From positions 124,001 through 188,000 of the forward strand of contig PKWL01000063.1 in NCBI GenBank assembly GCA_003133225.1: DNA of 64,000 nucleotides. The letters run 5' to 3'. A program made the translations under genes and the position numbers. This DNA comes from Janthinobacterium sp. GTDB taxonomy: Bacteria > Pseudomonadota > Gammaproteobacteria > Burkholderiales > Burkholderiaceae_D. Positions 32,401-42,970 of the stretch are shown here, piece after piece (position 1 is the first letter of the stretch; each line of letters begins with the position of its first letter). A model generated the notes under the pieces. It saw only the letters and a list, made by a program, of their open reading frames with translations, had not been told where the DNA came from and did no database searches.

Positions 32401-33417
32401 TTAGGCTGCCAGCACCGCTTCAGCGAGGCGGTATTGTAACCGCTCGCCAAAGTTCGACTGGGATTCAAAAAATTCATCGACTGCAACAAGCTGCGCCGTG
32501 GTCGACTCAAACAAATTCATTTTCTGACGGAACTCTTCACCACCTGGCAAATCGCGCACATACCAGCCAATGTGCTTACGAGCCGTGCGCACGCCCAGAA
32601 ATTCGCCATAGAACGCATAGTGGGCGCGCAGATGCTGGTCCATTAGAGTGCGCACCTCGTCCACCTCGGGCGCCGGCAATTCCGTTCCGGTGCGCAAGAA
32701 ATGATCGATTTCGCGGCAAATCCACGGCCGCCCTAGGGCGGCGCGGCCGATCATCACCGCATCGGCGCCGGTGCGCTCTAGCACGTGGCGGGCTTTTTGC
32801 GGTGTCCCGATATCGCCGTTGGCAACGACAGGAATCCTGACGGACGCTTTCACAGCAGCAATAGTTTCGTATTCTGCATCGCCACCGTAGCCATCGGCGC
32901 GGGTGCGGCCATGCAAGGTCAGCATGGCGATGCCGGCCTCTTCCGCAATCCGGGCAATCTTCAGCGCATTTTTGTTTTCCGAATTCCAGCCCGTGCGGTA
33001 TTTCAAAGTAACGGGTACCGCGACCGCGCGAACGACCGCGTGCAAAATTTCCTGAACCAGGCTTTCGTCTTGCAACAGGGCCGAACCGCACCAGCTATTG
33101 CATACTTTTTTCACCGGGCAACCCATATTGATATCGATAATCTGCGCCCCACGGTCCACATGTAACTTGGCGCAATCAGCCAGGTCCTGCGGATTGGCGC
33201 CGGCAATTTGCACGGCCTTTGGCTCCATTTCGCCATCAAGGTCAGTGCGACGCGTGCTTTTTTCAGTGGTCCGCAAACGCGGATTCGAGGCCGCCATTTC
33301 CGATACTGCATAGCCGGCGCCCAGTTGCTTGCACAATTGGCGAAATGGCCGGTCAGTCACACCGGCCATCGGGGCGACGAAGACATTGTTGCGCAGAATA
33401 TGGGGACCGATGTGCAA
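32401..33417 (-). CDS. dusB: tRNA-dihydrouridine synthase B
   Basis: FMN enzyme that reduces uridine in the tRNA D-loop. 338 aa. N-terminal FMN-barrel motif NVFVAPMAGVTDRPFRQLC, INMGCPVKKVC around the catalytic cysteine region, TLHGRTRADGY, GDIGTPQKARHVLERTGADA and MIGRAALGRPW. The C-terminal helical domain has HIGWYVRDLPGGEEFRQ. The only in-frame start before the conserved N-terminus is TTG at 33417 (an in-frame stop lies two codons upstream), so a rare start codon is used. First gene of dusB-fis-purH. Confidence 0.95.
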   Translation of the reverse strand: MHIGPHILRNNVFVAPMAGVTDRPFRQLCKQLGAGYAVSEMAASNPRLRTTEKSTRRTDLDGEMEPKAVQIAGANPQDLADCAKLHVDRGAQIIDINMGCPVKKVCNSWCGSALLQDESLVQEILHAVVRAVAVPVTLKYRTGWNSENKNALKIARIAEEAGIAMLTLHGRTRADGYGGDAEYETIAAVKASVRIPVVANGDIGTPQKARHVLERTGADAVMIGRAALGRPWICREIDHFLRTGTELPAPEVDEVRTLMDQHLRAHYAFYGEFLGVRTARKHIGWYVRDLPGGEEFRQKMNLFESTTAQLVAVDEFFESQSNFGERLQYRLAEAVLAA

Positions 33418-33483
33418 GAGCTAACCCTAAAATGGCCAAGTGTTGGGCAGGAAACCCTCTATTCTAACCGAGGTTTTGCTCAA

Positions 33484-33513
33484 ATTATAAGCACTATTTT
33501 TAATTTTCAGCAA
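33484..33513 (-). promoter_or_regulatory. sigma-70 promoter upstream of dusB (candidate)
   Basis: Minus strand TTGCTG (33508-33513), 18 bases, TATAAT (33484-33489), about 70 bases before the dusB start, in an AT-rich stretch. A second -10-like TAGAAT lies nearer the gene. No other gene is seen in 33418-33661. Confidence 0.5.
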
Positions 33514-33661
33514 CGCCCGCTCAAACTCATAGGCGTCCATAATATTTCCACCACGAAATACGGGCTCGTTAAATCCCCCTAGTCATACCGGCCGATCACT
33601 AGCTACGGGGCCGCCTCGGCATCCCGACCAAACTCAAGTAAATACGCGGCCGGCATTGCAA

Positions 33662-34306
33662 TTATGCCAACTCGTCGCCGACAGGCCCAGTTAAATGCTC
33701 GACGTTACCCCATTGGATCAGACAGAGTTTCCCATCGGCAAATGAAAAGCGGTTGATGCTCGCGTTCTTGATCAGGAACTCGCGCGGGCTGTCAAGTGCC
33801 ATGCCGGCGGCAGCCCGGTACAAGCACTCGAGCACGCCGCCGTGGGCCACCACCGCTATGGTCTGGCCCGAGTATTGCTGGGCCCAGTGCAAGATGGCTG
33901 TCACCGAACGTGCATAAAACTGACGGAAGCTTTCTGCCACGCGCTCGCCGCGCGGCATCACCGCATCGATATCGCGCGCTTTCCAAGCCGCATATTGGTC
34001 CGGGTAACGCTGCCTAATTTCCCCATGCAGCAAGCCTTCGAAACCGCCAAAACAGCGTTCGCGCAAACGCTTGTCGCTAAAAACTGGCAACTTATGACGG
34101 CCGGCAACGGCCAGCGCCGTCTGTTGCGCCCGCTGCAAGTCGCTGGCAATGACGGCGTCCAACGCCGCCGTCGATAAGGCCCGCGCCAACGCCTCGGCCT
34201 GGCGCCGTCCCGTTTCATTGAGCGCAATGTCGCTGTGACCTTGCAGGCGGTGGTCTAAGTTCCAGGCCGTCTCGCCATGGCGAATCAGTAAAATCGTTGT
34301 TTTCAT
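33662..34306 (-). CDS. histidine phosphatase family protein (phosphoglycerate-mutase-like)
   Basis: Phosphatase or mutase of the branch-1 histidine phosphatase superfamily. 214 aa. Catalytic RHG at the N-terminus (LLIRHGETAWNLDHRLQGHS, phosphohistidine His about 9), the second arginine/glutamate region (LQRAQQTALAV, LRERCFGGFEGLLHGE), and the C-terminal catalytic histidine in TIAVVAHGGVLECLYRA. The sequence resembles GpmB/CobC-like broad phosphatases; the true substrate cannot be read. Five bases downstream of the PEBP gene and in the same orientation as tyrS-dtd. Confidence 0.88.
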   Translation of the reverse strand: MKTTILLIRHGETAWNLDHRLQGHSDIALNETGRRQAEALARALSTAALDAVIASDLQRAQQTALAVAGRHKLPVFSDKRLRERCFGGFEGLLHGEIRQRYPDQYAAWKARDIDAVMPRGERVAESFRQFYARSVTAILHWAQQYSGQTIAVVAHGGVLECLYRAAAGMALDSPREFLIKNASINRFSFADGKLCLIQWGNVEHLTGPVGDELA

Positions 34307-34311
34307 GGCTC

Positions 34312-34977
34312 CTATTTTTTGAGTGTCGATGCAACCCAGGGATGAAGCGAGTAGGCACCCACTAGCTGAGCCTCATCTAGAATGTGACCATAAATGGCCG
34401 CGCGCGCTTGCAAGCCGGTAAAGCGCCCTTCCAGTTCCAGGTGCGGTAGATCGAGTGCATATAAACGAAAGATATAGTGATGAATACGCTGGTCGTTCCA
34501 TGGCGGGCACGGGCCATCATAGCCATAATAGTCGCCCGCCATATCCGGATCCGCGGCAAACCAGGCAGTGTAATCATTGATGCCTTGGCGCACCTGGTAT
34601 TCAATGCCGTCCGTGATGGTCACAGAGACAACCGGCGCCGGCTTGCCGTGCGGGGTTACCAGCTTGGACAATTGCGCATCAGGGATGGCGGACAGGAAGG
34701 GCGGCAGGTCGATCAAGGTCCAGTGAAAGAATTCGCGGCGCGCCGAATCTAGTGCCAGGGTCTCCCCTTCCTGATTTACAAAACGGTCGTCCTGTGGTGC
34801 ATCGCGGTCATAACAAAACAGGGCCAGCGATCGCGTGCCAGCGGGCACCTCGTTCCACGCCAGATGGGGATTGCGGTTGGACGACGGGCGCACGTGCGCG
34901 AGCGGATCGATGGCGGCAAACGCGTTTTCGGCTGGGATGAGTCCGCCATCTCGAAATGAATTACTCCAAAGCCTCAT
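34312..34977 (-). CDS. YbhB/YbcL family (PEBP, Raf-kinase-inhibitor-like) protein
   Basis: Phosphatidylethanolamine-binding-protein fold, cytoplasmic, function in bacteria unclear. 221 aa. Family markers: NPHLAWNEVPAGTRSLALFC, YDRDAP (ligand-site aspartates), REFFHWTLIDLPP and YDGPCPPWNDQRIHHYIFRL. An AAGGGGGGGG tract before the ATG serves as ribosome site. Lies between dtd and the histidine phosphatase on the minus strand; a shared transcript with tyrS-dtd is plausible. Confidence 0.88.
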   Translation of the reverse strand: MRLWSNSFRDGGLIPAENAFAAIDPLAHVRPSSNRNPHLAWNEVPAGTRSLALFCYDRDAPQDDRFVNQEGETLALDSARREFFHWTLIDLPPFLSAIPDAQLSKLVTPHGKPAPVVSVTITDGIEYQVRQGINDYTAWFAADPDMAGDYYGYDGPCPPWNDQRIHHYIFRLYALDLPHLELEGRFTGLQARAAIYGHILDEAQLVGAYSLHPWVASTLKK

Positions 34978-35049
34978 GCGCCCCCCCCTTATCGCTGATT
35001 AATTTCGTGGATTGGCGTGGCCACGTGCTTGATGTTGCACAAGGTATTG

Positions 35050-35496
35050 TTAAGTCGGCGCCACTTGCAGCCAAAATGTGACCGGACCCTCATTGATGAG
35101 CGAGACTTTCATCTCGGCACCAAATTGGCCAGTCGCGACCTCCCGATGTTTTTGGCGCGCCAGGCCCACAAAATAATCGAACAGGCGCAAGCCGTCCTGC
35201 GGCTTGGCGGCCGCCGAAAACGACGGCCGCGCGCCCGACTTGGTATCGGCGGCCAGGGTAAACTGCGGCACCAGAAGCAAGCCTCCGCCGGTGTCGGCGA
35301 CGCTTCGGTTCATCTTGCCGGCCTGATCGGAAAACACGCGGTAACTTAGCAACTTGGTCAACAGCGCGTCGGCCTCTTTCTCCGTATCGCCCCGCTCGGC
35401 GCACACCAGCACCATGAGGCCGGCAGCGATGGCGCCCACTGTCACACCCTCCACCGTGACACTAGCTTGGCTAACGCGCTGCAACAATCCGATCAT
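35050..35496 (-). CDS. dtd: D-aminoacyl-tRNA deacylase
   Basis: Hydrolyses D-aminoacyl-tRNAs (and Gly-tRNA-Ala), a proofreading step. 148 aa. N-terminal [17 protein letters not shown], the active-site strand [19 protein letters not shown] and the cross-subunit Gly-cisPro motif in [11 protein letters not shown]. The ATG overlaps the tyrS stop (ATGA), which is functionally sensible because TyrRS is a known source of D-Tyr-tRNA. Confidence 0.96.
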   Translation of the reverse strand: MIGLLQRVSQASVTVEGVTVGAIAAGLMVLVCAERGDTEKEADALLTKLLSYRVFSDQAGKMNRSVADTGGGLLLVPQFTLAADTKSGARPSFSAAAKPQDGLRLFDYFVGLARQKHREVATGQFGAEMKVSLINEGPVTFWLQVAPT

Positions 35497-36755
35497 TTGG
35501 ACAGCGTGACGCGTGCGAACTTGCGCTTGCCTACTTGCAAAACGAAAGTGCCGGCGGTCACTTTCAAGGCCTTATCGCTGACGACGGCGCCATCGATGCG
35601 CACGCCACCTTGCTCGACCATGCGTAAAGCTTCGGAGGTGGACGGGCACAAATTGCTCTGCTTGAGCAAATGGCCGATGCCCAATGGCGCGCCCGCCAAG
35701 GCCACGTCGAGCACATCGTCTGGAATGCCGCCCTTGGACCGATTGACAAAATCGGCCAGCGCAGCTTCGGCGTCCCGTGCCGAATGAAAGCGCGCCACAA
35801 TTTCCTGCGCCAGCGCCACTTTGGCATCGCGTGGATTTTTACCGGCCAAGACGTCGTCCTTCAGCTGGGCCAGTTCGCCTAACGACCGCCACGACAGCAG
35901 CTCATAGTAACGCCACATCATGACGTCCGAGATGCTCATCAGCTTGGCGAACATCGTGTTCGGCGGCTCCGTGATGCCGATGTAATTGTTTTTCGACTTC
36001 GACATCTTGTCGAACCCATCCAAGCCTTCGAGCAATGGCATCGTCAGCACGCATTGCTGTTCCTGACCGTAATCTTTTTGCAGCTCTCGCCCGACTAGCA
36101 AATTGAACTTCTGGTCGGTGCCGCCCAGCTCCAGATCGGACTTGAGCGCGACCGAATCGTAGCCTTGCATCAGCGGATACAAAAATTCATGCACCGAAAT
36201 GGGAATGCCTTCCTTGAAGCGTTTGGTAAAGTCGTCGCGCTCCATCATGCGCGCCACCGTGTAGTGCGAGGCCAGCTCAATCATGCCGCGTGCGCCGAGC
36301 GGATCGGACCATTCCGAATTGTAGCGAATTTCGGTCTTGGCCGCGTCCAGCACGAGCGCAGCCTGCGCAAAATAAGTCGTCGCGTTAGTTTCGATTTGTG
36401 CGCGCGTCAGCGGCGGACGTGTGATGTTACGTCCGGATGGGTCGCCGATCATGGATGTGAAATCGCCAATCAGGAAAATGACATGATGACCCAGATTTTG
36501 CAGCTGGCGCATCTTGTTGAGCACCACCGTGTGCCCCAGGTGCAGATCCGGCGCGGTGGGATCCAAGCCCAGTTTGACGCGCAGCGGTATTCCGCTGCGC
36601 TCGGAGCGTGCCAATTTCTGCGCGAATTCGCTTTCGATTAAAAGTTCATCGACGCCGCGCTTAACGATCGCCAACGCTTCTTCGACTTTGTCCGAAAGCG
36701 GCAATACACTGTGTTGGGCGCCAACCTTCTTGGACGATGAGGTGTGAATATCCAT
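35493..36755 (-). CDS. tyrS: tyrosyl-tRNA synthetase
   Basis: Class Ic synthetase. 420 aa. HIGH-type motif as [25 protein letters not shown] as [13 protein letters not shown], and a C-terminal S4 RNA-binding domain ([20 protein letters not shown]). The [11 protein letters not shown] form belongs to the TyrS subtype common in betaproteobacteria. First gene of tyrS-dtd, divergent from the M23 peptidase across a 147-base promoter region. Confidence 0.97.
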   Translation of the reverse strand: MDIHTSSSKKVGAQHSVLPLSDKVEEALAIVKRGVDELLIESEFAQKLARSERSGIPLRVKLGLDPTAPDLHLGHTVVLNKMRQLQNLGHHVIFLIGDFTSMIGDPSGRNITRPPLTRAQIETNATTYFAQAALVLDAAKTEIRYNSEWSDPLGARGMIELASHYTVARMMERDDFTKRFKEGIPISVHEFLYPLMQGYDSVALKSDLELGGTDQKFNLLVGRELQKDYGQEQQCVLTMPLLEGLDGFDKMSKSKNNYIGITEPPNTMFAKLMSISDVMMWRYYELLSWRSLGELAQLKDDVLAGKNPRDAKVALAQEIVARFHSARDAEAALADFVNRSKGGIPDDVLDVALAGAPLGIGHLLKQSNLCPSTSEALRMVEQGGVRIDGAVVSDKALKVTAGTFVLQVGKRKFARVTLSK

Positions 36756-36805
36756 ATTTATATGACGAAAAATCTCAAAAATGGTGGGAGGATTCGGGAA
36801 TTTGT

Positions 36806-36811
36806 TATAAT
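36806..36811 (+). promoter_or_regulatory. -10 box for the M23 peptidase-anmK operon (candidate)
   Basis: TATAAT in the context GTTATAATCC, about 90 bases before the peptidase ATG in the divergent tyrS/M23 region. The -35 is not recognisable at 17 bases. A slippage-like run ACAACAACAA lies in the leader at about 36856-36866. Confidence 0.4.
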
Positions 36812-36902
36812 CCCCGCTTCCATTAATCTTGCAGCGTGAAACGAACCATCATAACAACAACAATAAACAGCATCGTTCAAGCGGCGAATTTTAACTGATT
36901 GC

Positions 36903-38270
36903 ATGAACCCTATACATAAATTCACTAGCTTGCGCTTGTACAGCCTGCTAGCGTCATCGCGTAAGGCGCGCATCCTTAGCGCTTCGGCCCTGTTCCTTAC
37001 CGTGTGCGCCTTCGGTGCGGCCGGCGTCGCCCCGCTCGCCCCGGATGCCTCAAACATCCCCGTCAGATCCATCGCCCAGGACCTCGCGCTGCCGAATTTG
37101 ACGGCGCAAATCACCGCGCTGCAGCAAGACGGCCAAAAATATTTTCATGAAGAAAAAATCCGTGGCGGCGATAGCCTCGCCGTCGTGCTTACCCGCCTTG
37201 GCGTGGACGACGCGGCCGCCGAGTCCTTCATCAAGAGTAACAAAGTTGCCCGCGGCGTCATGCAGTTGGCGACAGGCAAACGGGTGCAGGCCCAAACGGC
37301 CGCCGATGGTCAGTTGCAATGGCTGCGCACAACGGTGGTTGACGGCAAGGACAATCCGCTCAAAAATATTTTCGTCAAGCGCAAGGGCGACTCCTTTGTG
37401 GCGACCGAAACCCCAGCCAAGCTGGAGCGGCGCATCGAAATGCACGCGCGCGACATCACATCAACCCTGTTCGCGGCGACCGATTCCAGCGCCGACGGCA
37501 GCAAACTGCCCGATTCGATCTCGGCCCAGATCGTCGAGATGTTTTCGACCAATATAGACTTCCGGTCCGACTTGATACGGGGCGACCATTTCAACGTGGT
37601 CTATGAAACGTTCTGGCAAGATGGCGAGATGGTCAAAGCCGGACGCATCCTAGCCGGCGAATTCACCAACCACGGCGTGACTTACCAGTCCGTCTGGTTT
37701 GACGATCCGAGCAGCAAGCTGGGCGGCGGCTACTACAGCTTCGACGGCAAATCCCTGAAAAAAGCTTTTCTCAAGTCGCCCATCGAATTTTCCCGCATCT
37801 CGTCCGGGTTTTCCATGCGCATGCACCCGATTTCAGGCCAATGGAAGCAGCATAAGGGCATCGACTTCGCCGCCGCCATTGGAACCCCGATCCGCGCTTC
37901 GGGCGACGGCGAAGTCGCCTCCGCCGGCGTGCAAAACGGCTACGGCAATATCGTGGTACTCAAGCACTGGGCCAATTACTCAACCGCCTATGGCCACATG
38001 AGCGGCTTTGCGCCAGGCATCAAAAAAGGTGTCAAAGTCAGCCAGGGCGAAGTGATCGGCTACGTCGGCATCACCGGCTGGTCGACAGGCCCCCATTTGC
38101 ATTACGAGTTTAGGGTCAACAATGAAGCGCGCGATCCGGCGACGCTCAACGTCCAGGCGCAAGCACCGTTGACGGCGGGCGAGCTGACACGCTTTCGCAT
38201 GGTCTCGGCCGATATGACGCACCGTTTCTCCTTGTTGCGCCCGGCCGGTATGGTGTTGGCCGCACGTTAA
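36903..38270 (+). CDS. M23-family murein endopeptidase (LytM-type), membrane-anchored or exported
   Basis: Zinc metallopeptidase that cleaves peptide cross-links of peptidoglycan. 455 aa. An N-terminal hydrophobic segment ([20 protein letters not shown]) serves as signal or anchor. A middle region (about 85-290) with the opacity-associated/LysM-like pattern of MepM-type enzymes follows ([20 protein letters not shown]). The LytM domain is at about 295-430, with zinc and catalytic residues HKGIDFAA (His317, Asp321) and GPHLHYEF (His398, His400). All catalytic residues are present, so it should be an active hydrolase (MepM/YebA-like). It is 47 bases upstream of anmK. Confidence 0.92.
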   Translation: MNPIHKFTSLRLYSLLASSRKARILSASALFLTVCAFGAAGVAPLAPDASNIPVRSIAQDLALPNLTAQITALQQDGQKYFHEEKIRGGDSLAVVLTRLGVDDAAAESFIKSNKVARGVMQLATGKRVQAQTAADGQLQWLRTTVVDGKDNPLKNIFVKRKGDSFVATETPAKLERRIEMHARDITSTLFAATDSSADGSKLPDSISAQIVEMFSTNIDFRSDLIRGDHFNVVYETFWQDGEMVKAGRILAGEFTNHGVTYQSVWFDDPSSKLGGGYYSFDGKSLKKAFLKSPIEFSRISSGFSMRMHPISGQWKQHKGIDFAAAIGTPIRASGDGEVASAGVQNGYGNIVVLKHWANYSTAYGHMSGFAPGIKKGVKVSQGEVIGYVGITGWSTGPHLHYEFRVNNEARDPATLNVQAQAPLTAGELTRFRMVSADMTHRFSLLRPAGMVLAAR

Positions 38271-38317
38271 TTCTCGGAACGTCAACGGAACAGGCGCCGC
38301 CGATCCTTCCTGCCACC

Positions 38318-39427
38318 ATGACTTTTACTGACTCTTTGTTTATCGGCCTGATGTCCGGCACCAGCCTCGACGGCGTGGATGGCGTTCTGGCGCACATCAC
38401 GCCTTCTGCCAGCACCAATCTGGCCACAGCCCATATCCCATTTCCAGCCGCGTTGCGCACCGAGCTGATGGCGCTGCAAATGGCCGGCCCCAACGAAATC
38501 GAACGCGAAGCGTTGGCCGCTAACCAGCTGGCCGCGCATTATGCGCAATGTGTCGGGCAATTGCTGGCCCAGTCGGCATGGACCGCGCACGCGATCTGCG
38601 CCATTGGAGTGCACGGCCAAACCATCCGCCACCGTCCGGAACTGGGCTTCACGCGCCAGACCAACAATCCTGCGTTGCTGGCCGAATTGAGCGGAATCGA
38701 CGTCATCGCCGACTTTCGCAGCCGCGACATCGCCGCCGGTGGCCAGGGCGCGCCTCTGGTGCCGGCATTTCATCGGGCGCGATTTGGCCAGCCCGGGCAA
38801 ACCCGGGTCGTCGTCAATATCGGAGGTATAGGCAATATCACGGTGCTGCATGGCGATGGCGGCGTGAGCGGTTTTGATACCGGCCCCGGCAACGTCTTGA
38901 TGGATGCCTGGATCGGCCGCAACCTGGGCCAGCCCTATGACGCCGGCGGCGCCTGGGCCGCCACCGGGAGCGAAATTTCCGGCCTCCTCGAGGCGCTGCT
39001 GGAGGAGCCCTATTTCGCGCGGCCAGCGCCGAAAAGCACGGGACGCGACCTATTTCATGCGGACTGGCTCCACACCAAACTGGCGCCGTTTGCCGACGCC
39101 GCGGCGGCCGATGTCCAGTTCACGCTGACGAAATTAACGGCCGTCACTATCGCGCGCGCAATCCAGCGCTATGGACCAAAGGCCGATGCCGTTTATGTCT
39201 GTGGTGGTGGCGCCAGCAACGCCACGCTGTTGCGCGAAATGGCGGCGGCGCTCAACGGGCAGGCGACGGTGCAGTCGACGGCGGTGCTAGGCGTAGCGCC
39301 AAACTTGGTCGAAGCTCTAGCCTTCGCATGGCTCGCCTCCCGCTTCGTCCAGCGCGCGGCGGGCAATCTGCCAAGCGTGACGGGAGCGCACGGCGACCGG
39401 ATTCTAGGCGCCTTGTACCCGCACTAA
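38318..39427 (+). CDS. anmK: anhydro-N-acetylmuramic acid kinase
   Basis: Phosphorylates and opens 1,6-anhydro-MurNAc released during wall turnover, feeding recycling. 369 aa. ATP/substrate motifs: [63 protein letters not shown] and [13 protein letters not shown]. It sits directly after an M23 murein endopeptidase, a cut-and-recycle pairing common in Burkholderiales. Confidence 0.96.
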   Translation: MTFTDSLFIGLMSGTSLDGVDGVLAHITPSASTNLATAHIPFPAALRTELMALQMAGPNEIEREALAANQLAAHYAQCVGQLLAQSAWTAHAICAIGVHGQTIRHRPELGFTRQTNNPALLAELSGIDVIADFRSRDIAAGGQGAPLVPAFHRARFGQPGQTRVVVNIGGIGNITVLHGDGGVSGFDTGPGNVLMDAWIGRNLGQPYDAGGAWAATGSEISGLLEALLEEPYFARPAPKSTGRDLFHADWLHTKLAPFADAAAADVQFTLTKLTAVTIARAIQRYGPKADAVYVCGGGASNATLLREMAAALNGQATVQSTAVLGVAPNLVEALAFAWLASRFVQRAAGNLPSVTGAHGDRILGALYPH

Positions 39428-39472
39428 GAACAGCAAGTCAGGCACCGCCCCAGTGCGCCGTCTTTGACAAGT

Positions 39473-39835
39473 TCAAGCGGAGAATGACGAACCGCAACCG
39501 CAAGTCGAGGTGGCCGTCGGATTCTTGATGACGAACTGGGCACCTTCGAGATCGTCCTTATAGTCGATTTCAGCGCCGACCAAGTACTGATAACTCATCG
39601 AGTCGATCAACAGCTGTACGCCATTTTTGACCATGGTCGTGTCGTCTTCATTGACGATTTCATCGAAAGTGAATCCGTACTGGAAACCGGAACAACCGCC
39701 CCCCTGCACGAATACGCGCAGTTTCAAATCTGGGTTGCCTTCCTCTTCGATCAATTGCGCCACCTTGCTAGCGGCGCTATCGGTGAAAATAATAGGCGCT
39801 GGAATCTCATCTTGTGTTTCGGCGACAGCATTCAT
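39473..39835 (-). CDS. erpA: iron-sulfur cluster insertion protein ErpA (A-type carrier)
   Basis: Small Fe-S carrier delivering clusters to apoproteins such as the isoprenoid enzymes IspG/IspH. 120 aa. The three conserved cysteines are C48 in [13 protein letters not shown] and C112/C114 in STCGCGSSF. Start ATG 39835 has AGGAG seven bases upstream. A TATAAT on the minus strand at 39865-39870 is a likely -10. Convergent with anmK, 45 bases apart with no clear terminator. The region 39836-40069 holds no gene. Confidence 0.96.
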   Translation of the reverse strand: MNAVAETQDEIPAPIIFTDSAASKVAQLIEEEGNPDLKLRVFVQGGGCSGFQYGFTFDEIVNEDDTTMVKNGVQLLIDSMSYQYLVGAEIDYKDDLEGAQFVIKNPTATSTCGCGSSFSA

Positions 39836-40069
39836 TTCATACTCCTACGTGAAAACATCGATTTATTATAGACTGTTGCCGCGTTTGGCGCTTTGGATGT
39901 CGTCAAATGCAACGACGAGCTCTAACATGGCAACGGGATCGGCGCAAGACCTGCCAGGACTTTTTCCGCACCTCCCAATGATGCGGCCATTCGAGCAAAA
40001 TTCAAGCCGCTCTGAAGCTGCCGTGGATCCCGACCGGGCCCGGCCCCCTATTTTGGCGGTTCGGGCGAC

Positions 40070-41101
40070 TCATGGCAGCAACGCAATTTGTGTCAGACCA
40101 GCGCTCTCTTCCAAACCGAACATGAGGTTCATGCATTGCACGGCCTGTCCGGATGCGCCCTTCACCAGATTATCTTGCACCACCAGCACGATGACGGTAT
40201 TGCCGCTGCGGTGCAAGGCCAGGCGCAACATGTTCGAGCCGCGCGTGGACCGGGTCTCCGGATGAGAACCCCACGGCATGACATCCACAAACGGCATGTC
40301 CTCATACTGCGCTTCGAACAGCGATTGCAAGGCGTCGTTGGTGATGCCCGTGTTCAAACGGCCATACAGGGTCGAATGCATGCCGCGGATCATCGGCACC
40401 AGGTGGGGCGTGAAAATCAAGCCGACCTTTTGGTCCGTAAAACGTTGCAATTGCGCTACCGTTTCCGGCGTATGACGATGGCCGGACACCCCGTACGCTT
40501 TGAAATTGTCACTCGACTCGGAAAAAAGAATACCGATCTCGGCTTTGCGTCCGGCGCCTGACACGCCCGATTTGCAGTCGGCGATCAAGGCCGTCGCATC
40601 AATCAGGCCGGCTTTTAGGAGCGGATAAAAACCCAGCTGCATGGTGGTCGGAAAGCAACCGGGATTGGCGACCAGAGACGCGCCTTGAATGTCTTCGCAA
40701 TTGAGCTCGGGCAAACCGTATACAGCCTGCTCCAGGAGTTCTGGTGCCGTATGGGGAATTTTGTACCATTGTTCAAACAGGGCTTGATCTTTCAGGCGGA
40801 AATCGGCGCCCAGATCGATCACTTTAACGCCAGCCGACAGCAAGGCTGGCGCTTGGGCCATCGCGACGCCGTGCGGGGTGGCGAAAAAAACCAAGTCGCA
40901 TCCAGCCAGATTGGCCTTTTCTGGCGCCGAGAATGCCAAAGCGACCCGACCGCGCAAGGATGGATACATATCGGCAACGGGCAAACCATCTTCCTTGCGC
41001 GAAGTAATTGCCGTCAATTGCACTGCGGGATGGACCGCCAACAGGCGCAGCAGCTCGACGCCAGTGTACCCCGTGCCACCGACTATGCCAACTTTGATCA
41101 T
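40070..41101 (-). CDS. argC: N-acetyl-gamma-glutamyl-phosphate reductase
   Basis: NADPH-dependent third step of arginine synthesis. 343 aa from ATG 41101 ([20 protein letters not shown]), chosen over the in-frame TTG at 41107 because AAGGAA lies seven bases before the ATG. N-terminal Rossmann motif GGTGYTG, catalytic Cys149 in [21 protein letters not shown], and the catalytic histidine region [13 protein letters not shown]. Downstream of the rplM-rpsI operon but insulated from it by a strong terminator. Confidence 0.97.
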   Translation of the reverse strand: MIKVGIVGGTGYTGVELLRLLAVHPAVQLTAITSRKEDGLPVADMYPSLRGRVALAFSAPEKANLAGCDLVFFATPHGVAMAQAPALLSAGVKVIDLGADFRLKDQALFEQWYKIPHTAPELLEQAVYGLPELNCEDIQGASLVANPGCFPTTMQLGFYPLLKAGLIDATALIADCKSGVSGAGRKAEIGILFSESSDNFKAYGVSGHRHTPETVAQLQRFTDQKVGLIFTPHLVPMIRGMHSTLYGRLNTGITNDALQSLFEAQYEDMPFVDVMPWGSHPETRSTRGSNMLRLALHRSGNTVIVLVVQDNLVKGASGQAVQCMNLMFGLEESAGLTQIALLP

Positions 41102-41215
41102 TTTCAAATTCCTTGCGTAGAGACTAAAAACATGGGCGAAACCCGCTCATGCTCATGCCAGCTTTATTTTAACAGGGCTAAGTCCAAGCAAGGGCGGCGC
41201 CGGCTCGCCCAAAAC

Positions 41216-41248
41216 AAAAAGCCGCCAGACAGAAGTCGGCGGCTTTTT
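41216..41248 (-). terminator. Rho-independent terminator after rpsI (works in both directions)
   Basis: AAAAAGCCGCC (41216-41226) and GGCGGCTTTTT (41238-41248) form a perfect 11-bp stem with an 11-nt loop. The six GC pairs flanked by A/T tracts give a U-run for transcripts from either strand. It ends the rplM-rpsI operon and separates it from argC. Confidence 0.93.
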
Positions 41249-41287
41249 GGTGCAGCACGCCGATGACTGCGTGCTGTTGCGGACAAA

Positions 41288-41680
41288 TTAACGCTTGGAG
41301 AACTGTTTTGCGCGACGTGCTTTGCGCAGACCGACCTTCTTACGTTCAACTTCACGCGCATCGCGAGTGACGAAGCCAGCTTTTGCAAGTTCCGGTTTGA
41401 GGGTTGCATCGTAGTCAATCAAAGCGCGGGTGATGCCGTGACGAACGGCGCCAGCCTGGCCGGATTCGCCGCCGCCGTGAACATTGATCTTGATGTCGAA
41501 ACGTTCGACATTTCCAGTCAGTTCCAGCGGTTGACGGATCACCATCAGACCTGTTTCGCGCGAAAAATATTCATTCGCCGGTTTACCGTTGACAACGATT
41601 AAGCCTGTGCCGACTTTGATAAAAACCCGAGCCACTGCACTCTTGCGACGGCCGGTTCCATAATTGTAATTACCGATCAT
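41288..41680 (-). CDS. rpsI: 30S ribosomal protein S9
   Basis: 130 aa, full length. N-terminal [19 protein letters not shown] and C-terminal basic tail ending in the invariant FSKR, which contacts P-site t[22 protein letters not shown] is the S9 signature. Nine bases after rplM, followed by a strong terminator. Confidence 0.99.
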   Translation of the reverse strand: MIGNYNYGTGRRKSAVARVFIKVGTGLIVVNGKPANEYFSRETGLMVIRQPLELTGNVERFDIKINVHGGGESGQAGAVRHGITRALIDYDATLKPELAKAGFVTRDAREVERKKVGLRKARRAKQFSKR

Positions 41681-41689
41681 GTCAATTCC

Positions 41690-42118
41690 TTAGAGGACGA
41701 GTGCTTTAGGTTGCTGAGCTGCGTGCGGATGAGTTGCTTCTGCATACACTTTCAGCTTCTTGATCATCGCGTAACCGAGCGGGCCTTTGGGCAACATACC
41801 CTTGACGGCTTTTTCCAGTGCGCGACCCGGAAAACGCTGTTGCATTTTCTGGAAATTGGTTTCGTAAATGCCGCCTGGATAACCAGAGTGGCGGTAATAG
41901 ATCTTCTCAGTGGCCTTGGTACCGGTCACACGCAGTTTGCCTGCATTGATGACGACGATGAAGTCGCCGGTATCGACGTGAGGAGTAAATTCCGGTTTGT
42001 GTTTGCCGCGCAATCGGAGTGCCACTTCGCTGGCGACACGCCCGAGGACTTTGTCCGTCGCGTCAATCACGAACCAATCGCGCTGGACTTCATGTCCTTT
42101 AGCGGAAAATGTTTTCAT
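41690..42118 (-). CDS. rplM: 50S ribosomal protein L13
   Basis: 142 aa, full length. [40 protein letters not shown] and [12 protein letters not shown] are L13 hallmarks. First gene of rplM-rpsI. Driven by a near-consensus sigma-70 promoter at 42220-42249, leaving a leader of about 95 nt that could hold an autoregulatory site. Confidence 0.99.
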   Translation of the reverse strand: MKTFSAKGHEVQRDWFVIDATDKVLGRVASEVALRLRGKHKPEFTPHVDTGDFIVVINAGKLRVTGTKATEKIYYRHSGYPGGIYETNFQKMQQRFPGRALEKAVKGMLPKGPLGYAMIKKLKVYAEATHPHAAQQPKALVL

Positions 42119-42219
42119 GTTGACTTCCTAATAAATTACACGCTCAAATGGTGGTTCCGCTTGATGTATTTTGCGGACTCTGCCTTGTCTACATTTCCTG
42201 AACGAATGGAAAGCCGGTT

Positions 42220-42249
42220 ATTGTAATCCACCATGCCATGCCATGTCAA
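42220..42249 (-). promoter_or_regulatory. strong sigma-70 promoter of rplM-rpsI
   Basis: Minus strand: perfect TTGACA (42244-42249), 18-base spacer, TACAAT (42220-42225). The spacer contains a tandem GGCAT repeat. The rest of 42250-42499 shows no gene. Confidence 0.85.
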
Positions 42250-42499
42250 TCGCCGCTGGGCGCGGCCGCCGCGGGCCGTCTCAGTCAACGCCATTCAAGA
42301 GTGCTGGTGCCGCATATTGCTTTCCCGCTAACCATTTTGGGTTGAAAAACGCCCGAGCGGGGCAATAACATTTGTGCGCCCCGGCGCGCGCGCACTGCGC
42401 TTGCTCACGTGATGAAAGTGCCTGCGGCGCCTTGCGCTGGCGGCCTGTCATTCGGGTAACTCCATTACAATACGGGCAGCGATTTTTTTCGGAGAGAAC

Positions 42500-42925
42500 A
42501 TGGAATGCAAAATAAGCTGGAACGGCCCGTCCGGCATGAGTTTTTTGGCGGAAACCGGCTCAGGCCACTTAGTGACGATGGACGGCGCGCCCGATGGCGG
42601 CGGACATAATTTAGCACCGCGCCCTATGGAAATGGTCCTGCTAGGCACTGGCGGCTGCACCGCCTACGATGTCGTCTTGATTTTGAAAAAGAGCCATCAG
42701 GATGTGCGCGGCTGCGAAGTTACTCTCAAAGCCGAACGGGCCGACACCGACCCCAAAGTGTTCATCAAGATTAACTTTCACTTCATTGTGCGCGGTAAAG
42801 ATCTGAAGCAGGCCAGCGTCGCGCGCGCCATTTCATTGTCGCATGATAAATATTGCTCGGCGTCGATCATGCTGGCAAAAACCGCCGAAATCACTCATTC
42901 CTTCACCATCGTCGAAGAAAAATAA
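42500..42925 (+). CDS. OsmC family protein
   Basis: Thiol-dependent peroxidase-like protein of the OsmC/Ohr superfamily. 141 aa. The two conserved cysteines are in GTGGCTAYDVV and HDKYCSASIM. The N-terminal half has PDGGGHNLAPRPMEMVL. The sequence is closer to the YhfA-type OsmC branch than to Ohr, whose function is not established. CGGAGAGAAC precedes the ATG. Converges with coq7. Confidence 0.92.
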   Translation: MECKISWNGPSGMSFLAETGSGHLVTMDGAPDGGGHNLAPRPMEMVLLGTGGCTAYDVVLILKKSHQDVRGCEVTLKAERADTDPKVFIKINFHFIVRGKDLKQASVARAISLSHDKYCSASIMLAKTAEITHSFTIVEEK

Positions 42926-42970
42926 CGAACGCGGCCATAGCCCGCGCGTCAGCGGCCCTGTGCTCCGACG

